DNA from: an uncultured Lachnospiraceae bacterium
GTDB taxonomy: Bacteria > Bacillota > Clostridia > Lachnospirales > Lachnospiraceae
Length of the DNA stretch: 14,823 nt
Direction: 5' to 3'
Assembly: GCA_947653315.1 (NCBI GenBank)
Contig: CANTGP010000025.1
Span: 1 to 14,823 of the forward strand
Shown piece by piece: positions 1 to 6,595 of the stretch (its first letter is position 1; every line of letters starts with the position of its first letter). The notes below the pieces were generated by a model that saw only the letters and a list, made by a program, of their open reading frames with translations, was not told the origin of the DNA and searched no databases. The position numbers and the translations under genes are program-made.

Positions 1-363
1 ATACCATTCTGCTTAGAAACTCCCAGCCGGAAAAAGTGCACGGAAAACCGGGACAGGCAACCCCGCTGCCGCTGCCCGCAAAAAAACTCCTGCCCGTGCG
101 TCCGCGTCCGAACATAACATTTCAGACCGGATAGTTACGAAAGAAAACAATCATAACGTCTATTTTGGAACTTTCCCAATCATTAATCAAAACGAAGTCT
201 TTGATAAGTTTTTTATCATTTTGTCCGTTTTGTAAATGGAAAAATAATCCCACACAGGATATGATATGGCACATGGAACAAGAAAAACATAAAAACCAAA
301 CCCGGTAAATGCAGAAAGGGTTCAGTGATTAGGTAATTAGGAAAAGAAAGGTGGCATATCATT
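1..363. other. Intergenic region upstream of oleate hydratase
   Basis: I see no gene I can support here. Frame 1 on the plus strand is open from the window edge to a TAA at 115-117, and a short minus-strand frame is open to the left edge. Both are Arg/Cys/Gly/Pro-rich, low-information translations typical of GC-rich noncoding DNA. Positions about 120-300 become AT-rich and probably hold the promoter and operator of the oleate hydratase gene. A candidate -35 TTGTCC (221-226) with AATAAT (243-248) at 16-nt spacing is weak. Confidence 0.5.
188..232. promoter_or_regulatory. Two-arm inverted repeat, possible operator or hairpin
   Basis: Outer arms CAAAACG (188-194) and CGTTTTG (226-232) and inner arms TGATAA (202-207) and TTATCA (213-218) share exactly the same centre, near position 210. 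The arms are perfect and the 7-nt segments between them do not pair. A shared centre suggests a dyad bound by a dimeric regulator, or an RNA hairpin. It sits about 130-175 bp upstream of the oleate hydratase start and overlaps the best, though weak, promoter-like hexamer at 221. Its role is inference. Confidence 0.4.
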
Positions 364-2343
364 ATGGCAAGTAAGAAAAATATCGGAATCGGTGTGGCGG
401 CAATCGCGGCAGGGGCCGGAGCGGCGGCAATCGCGGCAAAGAATCACGGAAAGAAAATGAAAAAAAAGGCGGAAAAAAAGGCCGCGGAATCCGTAAGACG
501 CGAAGAATACCGTAATACCGAGTTAGGGAAAAACGAAAAAAACGGCAAAGGAATTTACTATACAAACGGCAACTATGAGGCTTTTGCCAAACCGAGGAAG
601 CCGGAAGGCGTGGAAGACAAAAACGCGTATCTTGTGGGAAGCGGACTGGCATCCCTGGCGGCGGCATGTTTCCTCGTTAGGGACGGACAAATGCCCGGCT
701 CCCATATCCATATTTTGGAAGCCATGGACATTGCGGGGGGAGCCTGCGACGGCATCTACGATACAACAAGGGGCTATGTGATGCGCGGCGGGCGCGAGAT
801 GGAAAACCACTTTGAATGCCTGTGGGATTTGTTCCGCAGTATCCCGTCTTTGGAGACGCCGGGAGTATCGGTGTTGGATGAATATTACTGGCTGAACAAG
901 GAAGACCCGAATTATTCCCTGTGCCGCGCTACCGTAAACCGCGGGGAAGATGCCCATACGGACGGTAAGTTTAACCTGAGCCAGAAAGGCTGCATGGAAA
1001 TCATGAAGCTGTTCATGACAAAGGATGAAGACCTGTATGATAAGACCATTGAGGATGTTTTTGACGAAGAAGTATTTGATTCCACGTTTTGGTTATACTG
1101 GAGAACCATGTTTGCCTTTGAAAACTGGCACAGCGCCCTGGAAATGAAGCTCTATTTCCAAAGGTTTATCCACCATATTGCCGGGTTGCCGGATTTCAGC
1201 GCCTTAAAGTTCACGAAGTACAACCAGTATGAATCTTTAATCCTTCCGATGCAGAAGTATTTGGAAGCGGCAGGGATTGATTTTCAGTTCGGTACGGAAG
1301 TGACGAATGTCATATTTGATATTAAGGAAGGAAAGAAGGTAGCGAAGGCAATTGAGTGCAAAGTAAAAGGCGTGGAAAAAGGGATTACGCTTACCGAAAA
1401 CGACCTTGTATTCGTAACAAACGGAAGCTGTACGGAAGGAACGGTATATGGGGACCAGAACCATGCGCCAAACGGGGATGCGGAAGTCAGGACCAGCGGT
1501 TGCTGGAGTTTGTGGAAAAATATTGCCAAACAGGATGAAGCATTCGGACACCCGGAGAAATTCTGCTCCGACGTGGCAAAGACGAACTGGGAATCCGCCA
1601 CCGTTACCACATTGGACGACAAAATCCTTCCCTATATCACCAATATCTGCAAACGTGACCCTAAGAGCGGAAGGGTAGTAACAGGCGGCATTGTAAGCTG
1701 CCAGGATTCCAGTTGGCTGTTGAGCTGGACCATTAACCGCCAGGGACAGTTCAAGGAGCAGGATAAGGATAAGGTATGCGTATGGGTATACGGCCTGTTT
1801 ACCGATGTGCCCGGTGATTTTATAAAGAAACCGATGAAGGAATGTACCGGTAAAGAGATTACGGAAGAATGGCTGTACCATTTGGGCGTACCGGAAGATG
1901 AAATTCCGGATTTGGCGGAAAACAGCGCCGTGTGTGTTCCTACCATGATGCCTTATATAACGGCATTCTTTATGCCGAGGACAAAAGGTGACCGTCCCGA
2001 CGTGATCCCGGACGGCTGCGTGAATTTCGCATTCCTCGGACAGTTTGCGGAAACGCCGCGGGATACGGTATTTACCACGGAATATTCGGTCAGGACCGCC
2101 ATGGAAGCCGTGTACGGGCTGCTGGGCGTGGACAGGGGCGTGCCGGAAGTATGGGGCAGCGTCTATGACATCCGCGAACTTTTGGAAAGCAGCGTGAAGC
2201 TGATGGACGGCAAATCCCCATTGGAAATCGAACTGCCGGGACCGTTAAACGCATTGAAGAAACCGGTTTTGCATGTGGTAAAGGGAACCGTGGTGGAAAA
2301 GGTGCTGCGTGACCATCATGTGATTAAGGATGGGATGATGTAA
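364..2343 (+). CDS. ohyA: Oleate hydratase (MCRA family, FAD-dependent)
   Basis: Predicted to add water to the cis-9 double bond of oleate and similar unsaturated fatty acids, giving 10-hydroxystearate, a detoxification reaction in gut Firmicutes. The 659-residue product has the family's FAD-binding segment VGSGLASLAAA (about 91-101) and the RGGREMENHFECLWDLF signature (141-157). E145 matches the catalytic glutamate of characterised enzymes (E122 in Elizabethkingia). Y264 in MKLYFQRF lies 119 residues later, the same spacing as E122-Y241. The conserved blocks TMFAFENWHSALE and LGQFAETPRDTVFTTEYSVR are present. Residues about 7-25 form a Gly/Ala-rich hydrophobic stretch followed by a Lys-rich segment (26-40), an extension absent from well-known soluble homologues; it may be a membrane anchor. 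The start is the ATG 9 nt after AGGTGG. It appears monocistronic, with its own terminator. Confidence 0.95.
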   Translation: MASKKNIGIGVAAIAAGAGAAAIAAKNHGKKMKKKAEKKAAESVRREEYRNTELGKNEKNGKGIYYTNGNYEAFAKPRKPEGVEDKNAYLVGSGLASLAAACFLVRDGQMPGSHIHILEAMDIAGGACDGIYDTTRGYVMRGGREMENHFECLWDLFRSIPSLETPGVSVLDEYYWLNKEDPNYSLCRATVNRGEDAHTDGKFNLSQKGCMEIMKLFMTKDEDLYDKTIEDVFDEEVFDSTFWLYWRTMFAFENWHSALEMKLYFQRFIHHIAGLPDFSALKFTKYNQYESLILPMQKYLEAAGIDFQFGTEVTNVIFDIKEGKKVAKAIECKVKGVEKGITLTENDLVFVTNGSCTEGTVYGDQNHAPNGDAEVRTSGCWSLWKNIAKQDEAFGHPEKFCSDVAKTNWESATVTTLDDKILPYITNICKRDPKSGRVVTGGIVSCQDSSWLLSWTINRQGQFKEQDKDKVCVWVYGLFTDVPGDFIKKPMKECTGKEITEEWLYHLGVPEDEIPDLAENSAVCVPTMMPYITAFFMPRTKGDRPDVIPDGCVNFAFLGQFAETPRDTVFTTEYSVRTAMEAVYGLLGVDRGVPEVWGSVYDIRELLESSVKLMDGKSPLEIELPGPLNALKKPVLHVVKGTVVEKVLRDHHVIKDGMM

Positions 2344-2378
2344 CGGATTTTTATAGGAACATAATTTTAGATTGAAGA

Positions 2379-2420
2379 AAGCACCAAATGATCCTGTGGC
2401 GTCATTTGGTGCTTATTTTA
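2379..2420 (+). terminator. Rho-independent terminator after oleate hydratase
   Basis: A perfect 13-bp stem, AAGCACCAAATGA (2379-2391) with TCATTTGGTGCTT (2402-2414), has a 10-nt loop and is followed by ATTTTA. It begins 35 nt after the stop codon, so the hydratase gene is probably transcribed alone. Confidence 0.85.
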
Positions 2421-2421
2421 T

Positions 2422-2507
2422 GCGCAGCCCCGTGCAGAGGAATATGCCGCTAAGGCGGCGCACGGGGCGCGCGGCGAGTAGGGGAGAAAAACCTTTCCTT
2501 ACTCGAT
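2422..2507. repeat. Bulged palindromic repeat, copy 1
   Basis: This element has two hairpins. Hairpin I has outer stem GCCCCGTGC (2427-2435) with GCACGGGGC (2460-2468), a one-sided 10-nt bulge AGAGGAATAT (2436-2445), and inner stem GCCGC/GCGGC with loop TAAG (2446-2459). Hairpin II runs from CGAGTA (2475) to TACTCG (ending 2505) with two mismatches inside. The same plan recurs at 2817-2892 and 2896-2940. It lies just behind the hydratase terminator and is noncoding. No transposase is present in the window. Confidence 0.8.
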
Positions 2508-2566
2508 TAAATTCCGGCCCTGATACTGTATTGTTCCCCATCTTTTTGAAAAAATTAGAAAAAGTG

Positions 2567-2595
2567 TTGACAAATGGTAAAATTAATATTATAGT
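2567..2595 (+). promoter_or_regulatory. Sigma-A promoter of the leader ORF and sulfur operon
   Basis: TTGACA (2567-2572), a 17-nt spacer and TATAGT (2590-2595) give a near-consensus promoter in an AT-rich stretch. The expected start is near 2602, about 30 nt before the small ORF at 2632. It is the strongest promoter upstream of the trans-sulfuration gene and probably drives the operon to 7726. Confidence 0.8.
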
Positions 2596-2631
2596 ATTCA
2601 TATCAAAATAATATGAAATGGAGGGAACAGT

Positions 2632-2730
2632 ATGATGAAGAAAATGGATAAGAACCGTAAGAATAAAGGAATGTGCTGCGGCATGTGGAACATGCCGGCG
2701 GTTTATTGTTATATGCGTATGAGAATCTGA
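2632..2730 (+). CDS. Met/Cys-rich small ORF, possible leader peptide
   Basis: This 32-codon ORF is preceded by a good ribosome binding site, GGAGGG (2620-2625), six bases before ATG, and by a near-consensus promoter. The peptide is basic at its start (KKMDKNRKNK, residues 3-12) and then rich in Met and Cys: eight Met and three Cys in 32 residues, including adjacent Cys15-Cys16. Immediately after those Cys codons the mRNA can form a hairpin, CGGCATGT-GGA-ACATGCCG (2679-2697). Overlapping hairpins with a T-tract follow the stop (2729-2808), and the next gene is a Cys/Met metabolism enzyme. This arrangement resembles amino acid leader peptides that control attenuation, but the function is inference. 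It could instead be an unrelated small basic or metal-binding peptide. I do not recognise a family. Confidence 0.55.
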   Translation: MMKKMDKNRKNKGMCCGMWNMPAVYCYMRMRI

Positions 2731-2808
2731 TACTTAACGGAATTGGAAAAAGCAGGCAGTGGAAAAAGGTTAAGTGTGCGGGTACCCATTCGTGTATCTG
2801 CTTTTTTT
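2729..2808 (+). promoter_or_regulatory. Putative attenuator with alternative hairpins
   Basis: Three pairings compete. ACTTAAC (2732-2738) pairs with GTTAAGT (2769-2775). GATAC/GTATC (2729-2733 with 2794-2798), extended by ACG/CGT and AAT/ATT with small bulges, ends just before the T-run. AAAAAGCAG (2747-2755) pairs with CTGCTTTTT (2798-2806). The last two lead into seven Ts (2802-2808). The first pairing blocks the second and conflicts topologically with the third, as expected of an antiterminator/terminator switch. The structure overlaps the small ORF's stop codon. No SAM riboswitch or T-box core was recognised. Confidence 0.4.
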
Positions 2809-2816
2809 ATGCACAC

Positions 2817-2892
2817 GGGCACCCCAAGGAAGATGCCAGCGAAGCTGGCGGGTGCCCGGCGCGCGAGTAGGGGAAAAATTTTCCCCTACTCG
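2817..2892. repeat. Bulged palindromic repeat, copy 2
   Basis: Hairpin I has outer stem GGGCACCC (2817-2824) with GGGTGCCC (2850-2857), one-sided bulge CAAGGAAGAT (2825-2834), and inner stem GCCAGC/GCTGGC with loop GAA (2835-2849). Hairpin II is a perfect 14-bp palindrome, CGAGTAGGGGAAAA around a central A and its complement (2864-2892). Stem bases differ from copy 1 on both strands in a compensating way, while the bulge keeps AAGGAA(T/G)AT-like sequence. It lies in the presumed 5' leader of the trans-sulfuration gene and can also read as a T-rich hairpin. Confidence 0.85.
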
Positions 2893-2895
2893 ATT

Positions 2896-2940
2896 GCACA
2901 GCCCTGTGCAAAGGAATATGCCGCCAAGGCGGCGCACGGG
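2896..2940. repeat. Bulged palindromic repeat, copy 3, hairpin I only
   Basis: Outer stem CCTGTGC (2903-2909) pairs with GCACGGG (2934-2940) with one G-T wobble. The bulge is AAAGGAATAT (2910-2919) and the inner stem GCCGCC/GGCGGC closes on an AA loop (2920-2933). Hairpin II is absent: the sequence goes straight into the ribosome binding site of the next gene. It abuts copy 2, so the two form a tandem pair immediately upstream of the start codon at 2956. Confidence 0.75.
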
Positions 2941-2955
2941 AACAGGAGGAGAAAG

Positions 2956-4101
2956 ATGAAATATCAAACAACGGCGATACATGGGGGAAGACAGGATGAC
3001 AGCGGAAAGGGGGCCGTAAATTATCCGCTTTATTTATCCTCCACGTTTGTACAGGATGACGTGGAACATTTTAAGGAATTTGTTTATTCCAGGGGGGCAA
3101 ATCCCACGAGGGCTTCCGTGGAGAAACTTGCGGCAGACTTGGAAGGGGCAAAATACGGTTTGGCGTATGCAACGGGAATGGCAGCCACCGCTAATGTATT
3201 TGATCTGCTTGATAAAGGAGATAAAGTCTTACTGAATAATAATGTGTACGGCGGAACCTGGAGATTTGTATCCAACCTGTTTGAAAAAAGGGGGATTCAA
3301 TATGAAGTGGTGGATAGCCTGAATGACTATGATTTTGACCGGATTGGTGAAGACGTAAAGCTCATTTTCGTGGAAACGCCGTCCAATCCCCTGCTGGAAA
3401 TTACGGATATAAGGAAGATAGCCGAAGAAGCAAAGAAGCATGGGATTCTTGTAGCGGTGGACAATACTTTTATGACTTCCTATTTTCAAAGACCTTTGGA
3501 ATTGGGGGCAGACCTTGTGGTATATTCCGCAACCAAATATTATGCGGGCCATTCGGATCTGCTGGCAGGACTGGTGGTGCTGAACGATGATGCCTTATAT
3601 GCAAAACTGAAATTTTTCCAAAATACAACGGGAGGCGTCCTTAGCCCCTTTGATTCTTTTTTGCTGGCAAGGGGAATCAAGACTTTGGGAGTGCGGTTGG
3701 ACAGACATCAATATAATGCGCGGAGGATAGCGGAATATTTGGAGAACCATGATGCGGCGGAACGGGTATTTTATCCGGGACTGAAAAGCAATCCGGGATA
3801 TGAATTACATAAAAAACAGGCATCGGGAGACGGCGGCGTACTGTCGTTTCTGTTCCGGGAAGAAGGATATGATCTGCAGGCTTTTGTAAACAGCCTGAAG
3901 CTGTTTGGGTTTACGGTCAGTCTCGGCGGTGTGGAGTCCCTGATCTGCAAACCGGCGACCATGACCCACGAATCGTATGAAAGGGAACTGCAGGAAAAAA
4001 TAGGAATCAGGCAGAATTTGCTTCGGCTTGCAATCGGAATTGAAGATGCCGGGGACCTGTTGGAAGATTTGGAGCAGGCATTGCGGAAGGCAAAAAGATA
4101 A
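2956..4101 (+). CDS. Trans-sulfuration PLP enzyme (cystathionine lyase/synthase type)
   Basis: A fold-type I, PLP-dependent Cys/Met metabolism enzyme of 381 residues, the usual length. The PLP lysine is K194 in YSATKYYAGHSD. YSRGANPTR (44-52) supplies the Tyr/Arg that contact the cofactor phosphate of the neighbouring subunit; the more usual form is YSRTGNPTR. The family blocks FVETPSNPLL, VDNTF and SLGGVESLICKPATMTH are present. Sequence alone does not separate cystathionine gamma-lyase, beta-lyase and gamma-synthase. The cystine-type importer downstream favours a lyase/desulfhydrase or homocysteine-cysteine interconversion role. I chose ATG 2956 because AGGAGG lies six bases upstream. An in-frame extension to 2743 would translate the palindromic repeats and is rejected. 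It is the first main gene of the sulfur operon. Confidence 0.92.
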   Translation: MKYQTTAIHGGRQDDSGKGAVNYPLYLSSTFVQDDVEHFKEFVYSRGANPTRASVEKLAADLEGAKYGLAYATGMAATANVFDLLDKGDKVLLNNNVYGGTWRFVSNLFEKRGIQYEVVDSLNDYDFDRIGEDVKLIFVETPSNPLLEITDIRKIAEEAKKHGILVAVDNTFMTSYFQRPLELGADLVVYSATKYYAGHSDLLAGLVVLNDDALYAKLKFFQNTTGGVLSPFDSFLLARGIKTLGVRLDRHQYNARRIAEYLENHDAAERVFYPGLKSNPGYELHKKQASGDGGVLSFLFREEGYDLQAFVNSLKLFGFTVSLGGVESLICKPATMTHESYERELQEKIGIRQNLLRLAIGIEDAGDLLEDLEQALRKAKR

Positions 4102-4160
4102 AAGCGGCATTTACATGGAACATTTTACAAAAACGGAATAAGAAAATGAGGAGAAAAAAT

Positions 4161-5048
4161 ATGAAAAAGATAAATTGGACAGGAATTATTTTTGCGGCGG
4201 TAGTTACGGCGGCGGGACTGACAGGATGCGGAAACATACCGCAGGCAGAAGCCGCTGCCGGGGAACGGACGGAGAATGTGGCAGAAGGCGTGGCAGGAAC
4301 GGAAACACCGGTTTCGGAAAAACAGCCGGAAACGGTTTCCGATGATTCGCTTGCCAGGGTGCGGGAAGCAGGCGTACTTAAGGTGGGAACGGAGGGGACG
4401 TATGCCCCGTACAGCTATCATGCGGAAGACGGCAGCCTGACGGGATTCGATGTGGAAGTAGCGGAACTGGTTGCACGGAAACTTGGGGTAAAGGCGGAAT
4501 TTGTGGAAACGAAATGGGATGCGATGATTGCGGGTTTGGATGCCGGACGGTTTGATATCATTGCAAACCAGGTGGGTATTTCGGAGGAACGGCTGGAGAA
4601 ATATGACTTTTCGGAACCGTATACTTATATTCACGGCGCATTGATTGTACACAGGGATAATGAGGATATTACCTCTTTTGGAGACATTGCAGGAAAGAAA
4701 AGCGCACAGACCTTGACAAGCAATTGGGGACAGACGGCGGAAGAATACGGTGCACAACTGGTGGGGGTGGACGGATTTGAGCAGTCCATTGAATTAATTG
4801 CCAGCGGACGGGCGGACCTTACCATTAATTCGGAAGTCGCCCTGTATGATTACCTGAAGCAGAAGCCGGATGCGCCGATTAAGAAAGTGGCATTGTCGGG
4901 AGATCCTTCCGTTGTGGGAATTCCGGTGCGGAAAGGGGAAACTTCCCTGTATGAAGCCGTTAACCGGGCGGTGTTGGAATTGAAGGAAGAAGGAACATTG
5001 ACGGAGCTTTCCCTGAAATATTTCGGCGTGGATATTACGCAGGAATAA
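4161..5048 (+). CDS. tcyA: Cystine-type ABC transporter substrate-binding lipoprotein
   Basis: Extracellular solute-binding protein, family 3, 295 residues. A lipoprotein signal (residues 1-23) ends in the lipobox LTGC with Cys23 as the lipidated residue. An acidic, Ala/Glu-rich linker of about 40 residues follows, then the binding domain. VGTEGTYAPYSYH, LTGFDVEVAELVARKLG, FDIIANQVGISEERLEKYDFSEPYTY and TLTSNWGQTAEEYGA closely resemble cystine-binding TcyA/FliY-like proteins. The ligand is therefore probably cystine or a related sulfur amino acid, which the adjacent PLP enzyme supports; other polar amino acids are possible. ATG 4161 is preferred to ATG 4146 because AGGAG (4149-4153) sits seven bases before it and overlaps the upstream ATG. 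It lies 59 nt after the PLP gene, with no terminator between. Confidence 0.88.
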   Translation: MKKINWTGIIFAAVVTAAGLTGCGNIPQAEAAAGERTENVAEGVAGTETPVSEKQPETVSDDSLARVREAGVLKVGTEGTYAPYSYHAEDGSLTGFDVEVAELVARKLGVKAEFVETKWDAMIAGLDAGRFDIIANQVGISEERLEKYDFSEPYTYIHGALIVHRDNEDITSFGDIAGKKSAQTLTSNWGQTAEEYGAQLVGVDGFEQSIELIASGRADLTINSEVALYDYLKQKPDAPIKKVALSGDPSVVGIPVRKGETSLYEAVNRAVLELKEEGTLTELSLKYFGVDITQE

Positions 5049-5109
5049 TTTGTGATTGGCGCGGTACGGAAAGGAAAGAAACTAAGAGGAAAAGGTAAGG
5101 AGAAAGCGT

Positions 5110-5823
5110 ATGACGGAACGATTGCTTGGGATTTTGACCCGTTCCTTTGGGCAGATATTGCTGCCGGGAATTATTACGACCATTCCGCTGACCATATTAT
5201 CGTTTGCCATCGGCATGCTTATTGCATTGGCGGCGGCGTTGGTACAGGCGGCGGAAGTGAAGGGACTGCGGAAGGCGGCAAGGTTCTATGTGTGGATGAT
5301 CAGGGGAACGCCGCTGTTAGTACAGTTGTATATTATATTTTACGGATTGCCGTCAATGGGAATCCTGTTGGATGCTTTTCCGGCCGCGGTCATGGCTTTC
5401 TCCATTAACGTGGGGGCATATGCCTCGGAAACGCTGCGGGCAGCCATTCTTTCCGTCCCAAAAGGACAGATGGAAGCCGGATACTGTGCCGGGTTGGATT
5501 ATTTCCAGATTATGGGACGGATTGTATTGCCTCAGGCGTTAAAGGTGGCTTTTCCGGGTCTGTTTAATTCCCTGATCGGGCTCGTGAAAGATACCTCCCT
5601 TGCCGCAAATATTACGGTATTGGAAATGTTTATGGCGACACAACGGATTGCGGCAAGGACTTACGAGCCGTTTGCCCTGTACTGTGAAGTCGGTTTCATA
5701 TACCTGATGATGTGTACGGTGCTGACGAAACTGCAAAAGTACGGGGAAAAAAGACTGGACAAGGCCGGAAGGATGACGGGGAAACCCGTGACGGGACGCG
5801 GAGGTGTAATATGCTGGAAGTAA
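5110..5823 (+). CDS. tcyB: Amino acid ABC transporter permease, cystine type
   Basis: A polar amino acid permease of the His/Glu/Gln/Arg/cystine class, 237 residues, with about five hydrophobic membrane segments (for example [20 protein letters not shown] near residue 20). It has the characteristic [17 protein letters not shown] block and the EAA-loop equivalent [20 protein letters not shown], which contacts the ATPase. It forms the membrane channel for the lipoprotein encoded upstream. TAAGGAG (5096-5102) lies seven bases before ATG. The reading frame overlaps the ATPase start by 13 nt, which suggests translational coupling. The C-terminal tail is short and basic. One permease is present, so the transporter is probably a homodimeric-channel system. 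Confidence 0.92.
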   Translation: MTERLLGILTRSFGQILLPGIITTIPLTILSFAIGMLIALAAALVQAAEVKGLRKAARFYVWMIRGTPLLVQLYIIFYGLPSMGILLDAFPAAVMAFSINVGAYASETLRAAILSVPKGQMEAGYCAGLDYFQIMGRIVLPQALKVAFPGLFNSLIGLVKDTSLAANITVLEMFMATQRIAARTYEPFALYCEVGFIYLMMCTVLTKLQKYGEKRLDKAGRMTGKPVTGRGGVICWK

Positions 5824-6563
5824 AGAATGTCCATAAGGCGTTTCATGGAACGGAGGTGCTAAAGGGCGTTGATATCGAGGTCGGCAAAGGGGATGTGGTC
5901 GTAATTTTGGGACCGAGCGGGTCAGGGAAGACGACCCTGCTCCGGTGCATGAATTTCTTGGAAAAGGCGGATAAAGGTACATTGGTTTTGGACGGCATGA
6001 GCGTGGATTTGGCAAAGGCGCAAAAGCGGGAAATCCGTGAAGCCAGACTGCATACGGGATTTGTTTTCCAAAATTATAATTTGTTTCTGAATAAAACGGC
6101 CTTGGAAAACGTAACCGAAGGGTTGGTGGCGGGCAGGAAGATTCCGAAGAAGCAGGCGGATGAAATCGGGAAAAAGGCGCTGGATAAGGTAGGGCTTTCC
6201 GACCGGTATGACTACTATCCGCAGCAGCTTTCGGGGGGACAGCAGCAGAGGGTTGGAATTGCGAGGGCGGTTGCCGCCAACCCGAAAGTGATTTTTTTTG
6301 ATGAACCGACATCGGCGCTGGATCCGGAACTGATTGGGGATGTACTGACTGTTATGAAGAAGCTGGCAGAAGAAGGAACCACCATGGTTATTGTTACCCA
6401 TGAGATGTCTTTTGCCAAAGAAGTGGCGGATTGGGTATATTTCATGGATGGCGGTACCGTGGTGGAGAAAGGTACGCCGCAGGAAGTACTGACGTGTCCG
6501 AAAGAGGAGCGGACAAGGCAGTTCTTAAGAAGGGTTTTACGGGAAATTGATTATTATATATAA
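5811..6563 (+). CDS. tcyC: Amino acid ABC transporter ATP-binding protein
   Basis: A 250-residue ABC ATPase of the polar amino acid importer family that powers uptake by the upstream permease and lipoprotein. Walker A is GPSGSGKT (34-41), the Q-loop is VFQNYNLF, the signature is LSGGQQQR, Walker B is VIFFDEP followed by TSALDPE, and the switch histidine is in VTHEM. The start ATG 5811 is preceded by GGAGG inside the end of the permease gene; starting earlier in the same frame would only translate the permease gene out of frame. It ends at a TAA embedded in a tandem 12-bp repeat (6554-6577) just before the amidohydrolase gene. Confidence 0.94.
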   Translation: MLEVKNVHKAFHGTEVLKGVDIEVGKGDVVVILGPSGSGKTTLLRCMNFLEKADKGTLVLDGMSVDLAKAQKREIREARLHTGFVFQNYNLFLNKTALENVTEGLVAGRKIPKKQADEIGKKALDKVGLSDRYDYYPQQLSGGQQQRVGIARAVAANPKVIFFDEPTSALDPELIGDVLTVMKKLAEEGTTMVIVTHEMSFAKEVADWVYFMDGGTVVEKGTPQEVLTCPKEERTRQFLRRVLREIDYYI

Positions 6564-6577
6564 ACTTATATATAAAC
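6554..6577. repeat. Tandem 12-bp repeat at the ATPase stop codon
   Basis: TTATATATAAAC occurs twice in direct succession (6554-6565 and 6566-6577). The first unit contains the TAA stop of the ATPase gene, and the second fills the short gap before the next ribosome binding site. It looks like a recent slip duplication that extended the intergenic space. Confidence 0.85.
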
Positions 6578-6595
6578 GGCAGCAGGAGGGAAGTT

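Noticed and set aside
1..117. Open frames at the left window edge on both strands
   Set aside because: Short, Arg/Cys/Pro- or Gly-rich translations with no recognisable motif or ribosome binding site.
523..957. Long minus-strand ORFs inside the plus-strand genes
   Set aside because: They are shadows of well-identified genes on the opposite strand, without ribosome binding sites or family motifs. The same applies to similar antisense ORFs elsewhere in the window.
2372..2611. 79-codon plus-strand ORF behind oleate hydratase
   Set aside because: It starts just before the terminator stem and runs through it, the repeat and the promoter. The translation is Arg/Pro-rich and unlike any family.
2743..2955. 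N-terminal extension of the trans-sulfuration protein (71 extra residues)
   Set aside because: It would translate the attenuator-like region and two palindromic repeats, lacks a ribosome binding site, and the ATG at 2956 has AGGAGG at ideal spacing and gives the normal family length.
2560..2955. SAM riboswitch or T-box upstream of the sulfur operon
   Set aside because: No recognisable SAM-I core, and no T-box AGGGTGGTACCGCG-like motif. The GGGTACCC palindrome at 2780-2787 is only a superficial likeness.
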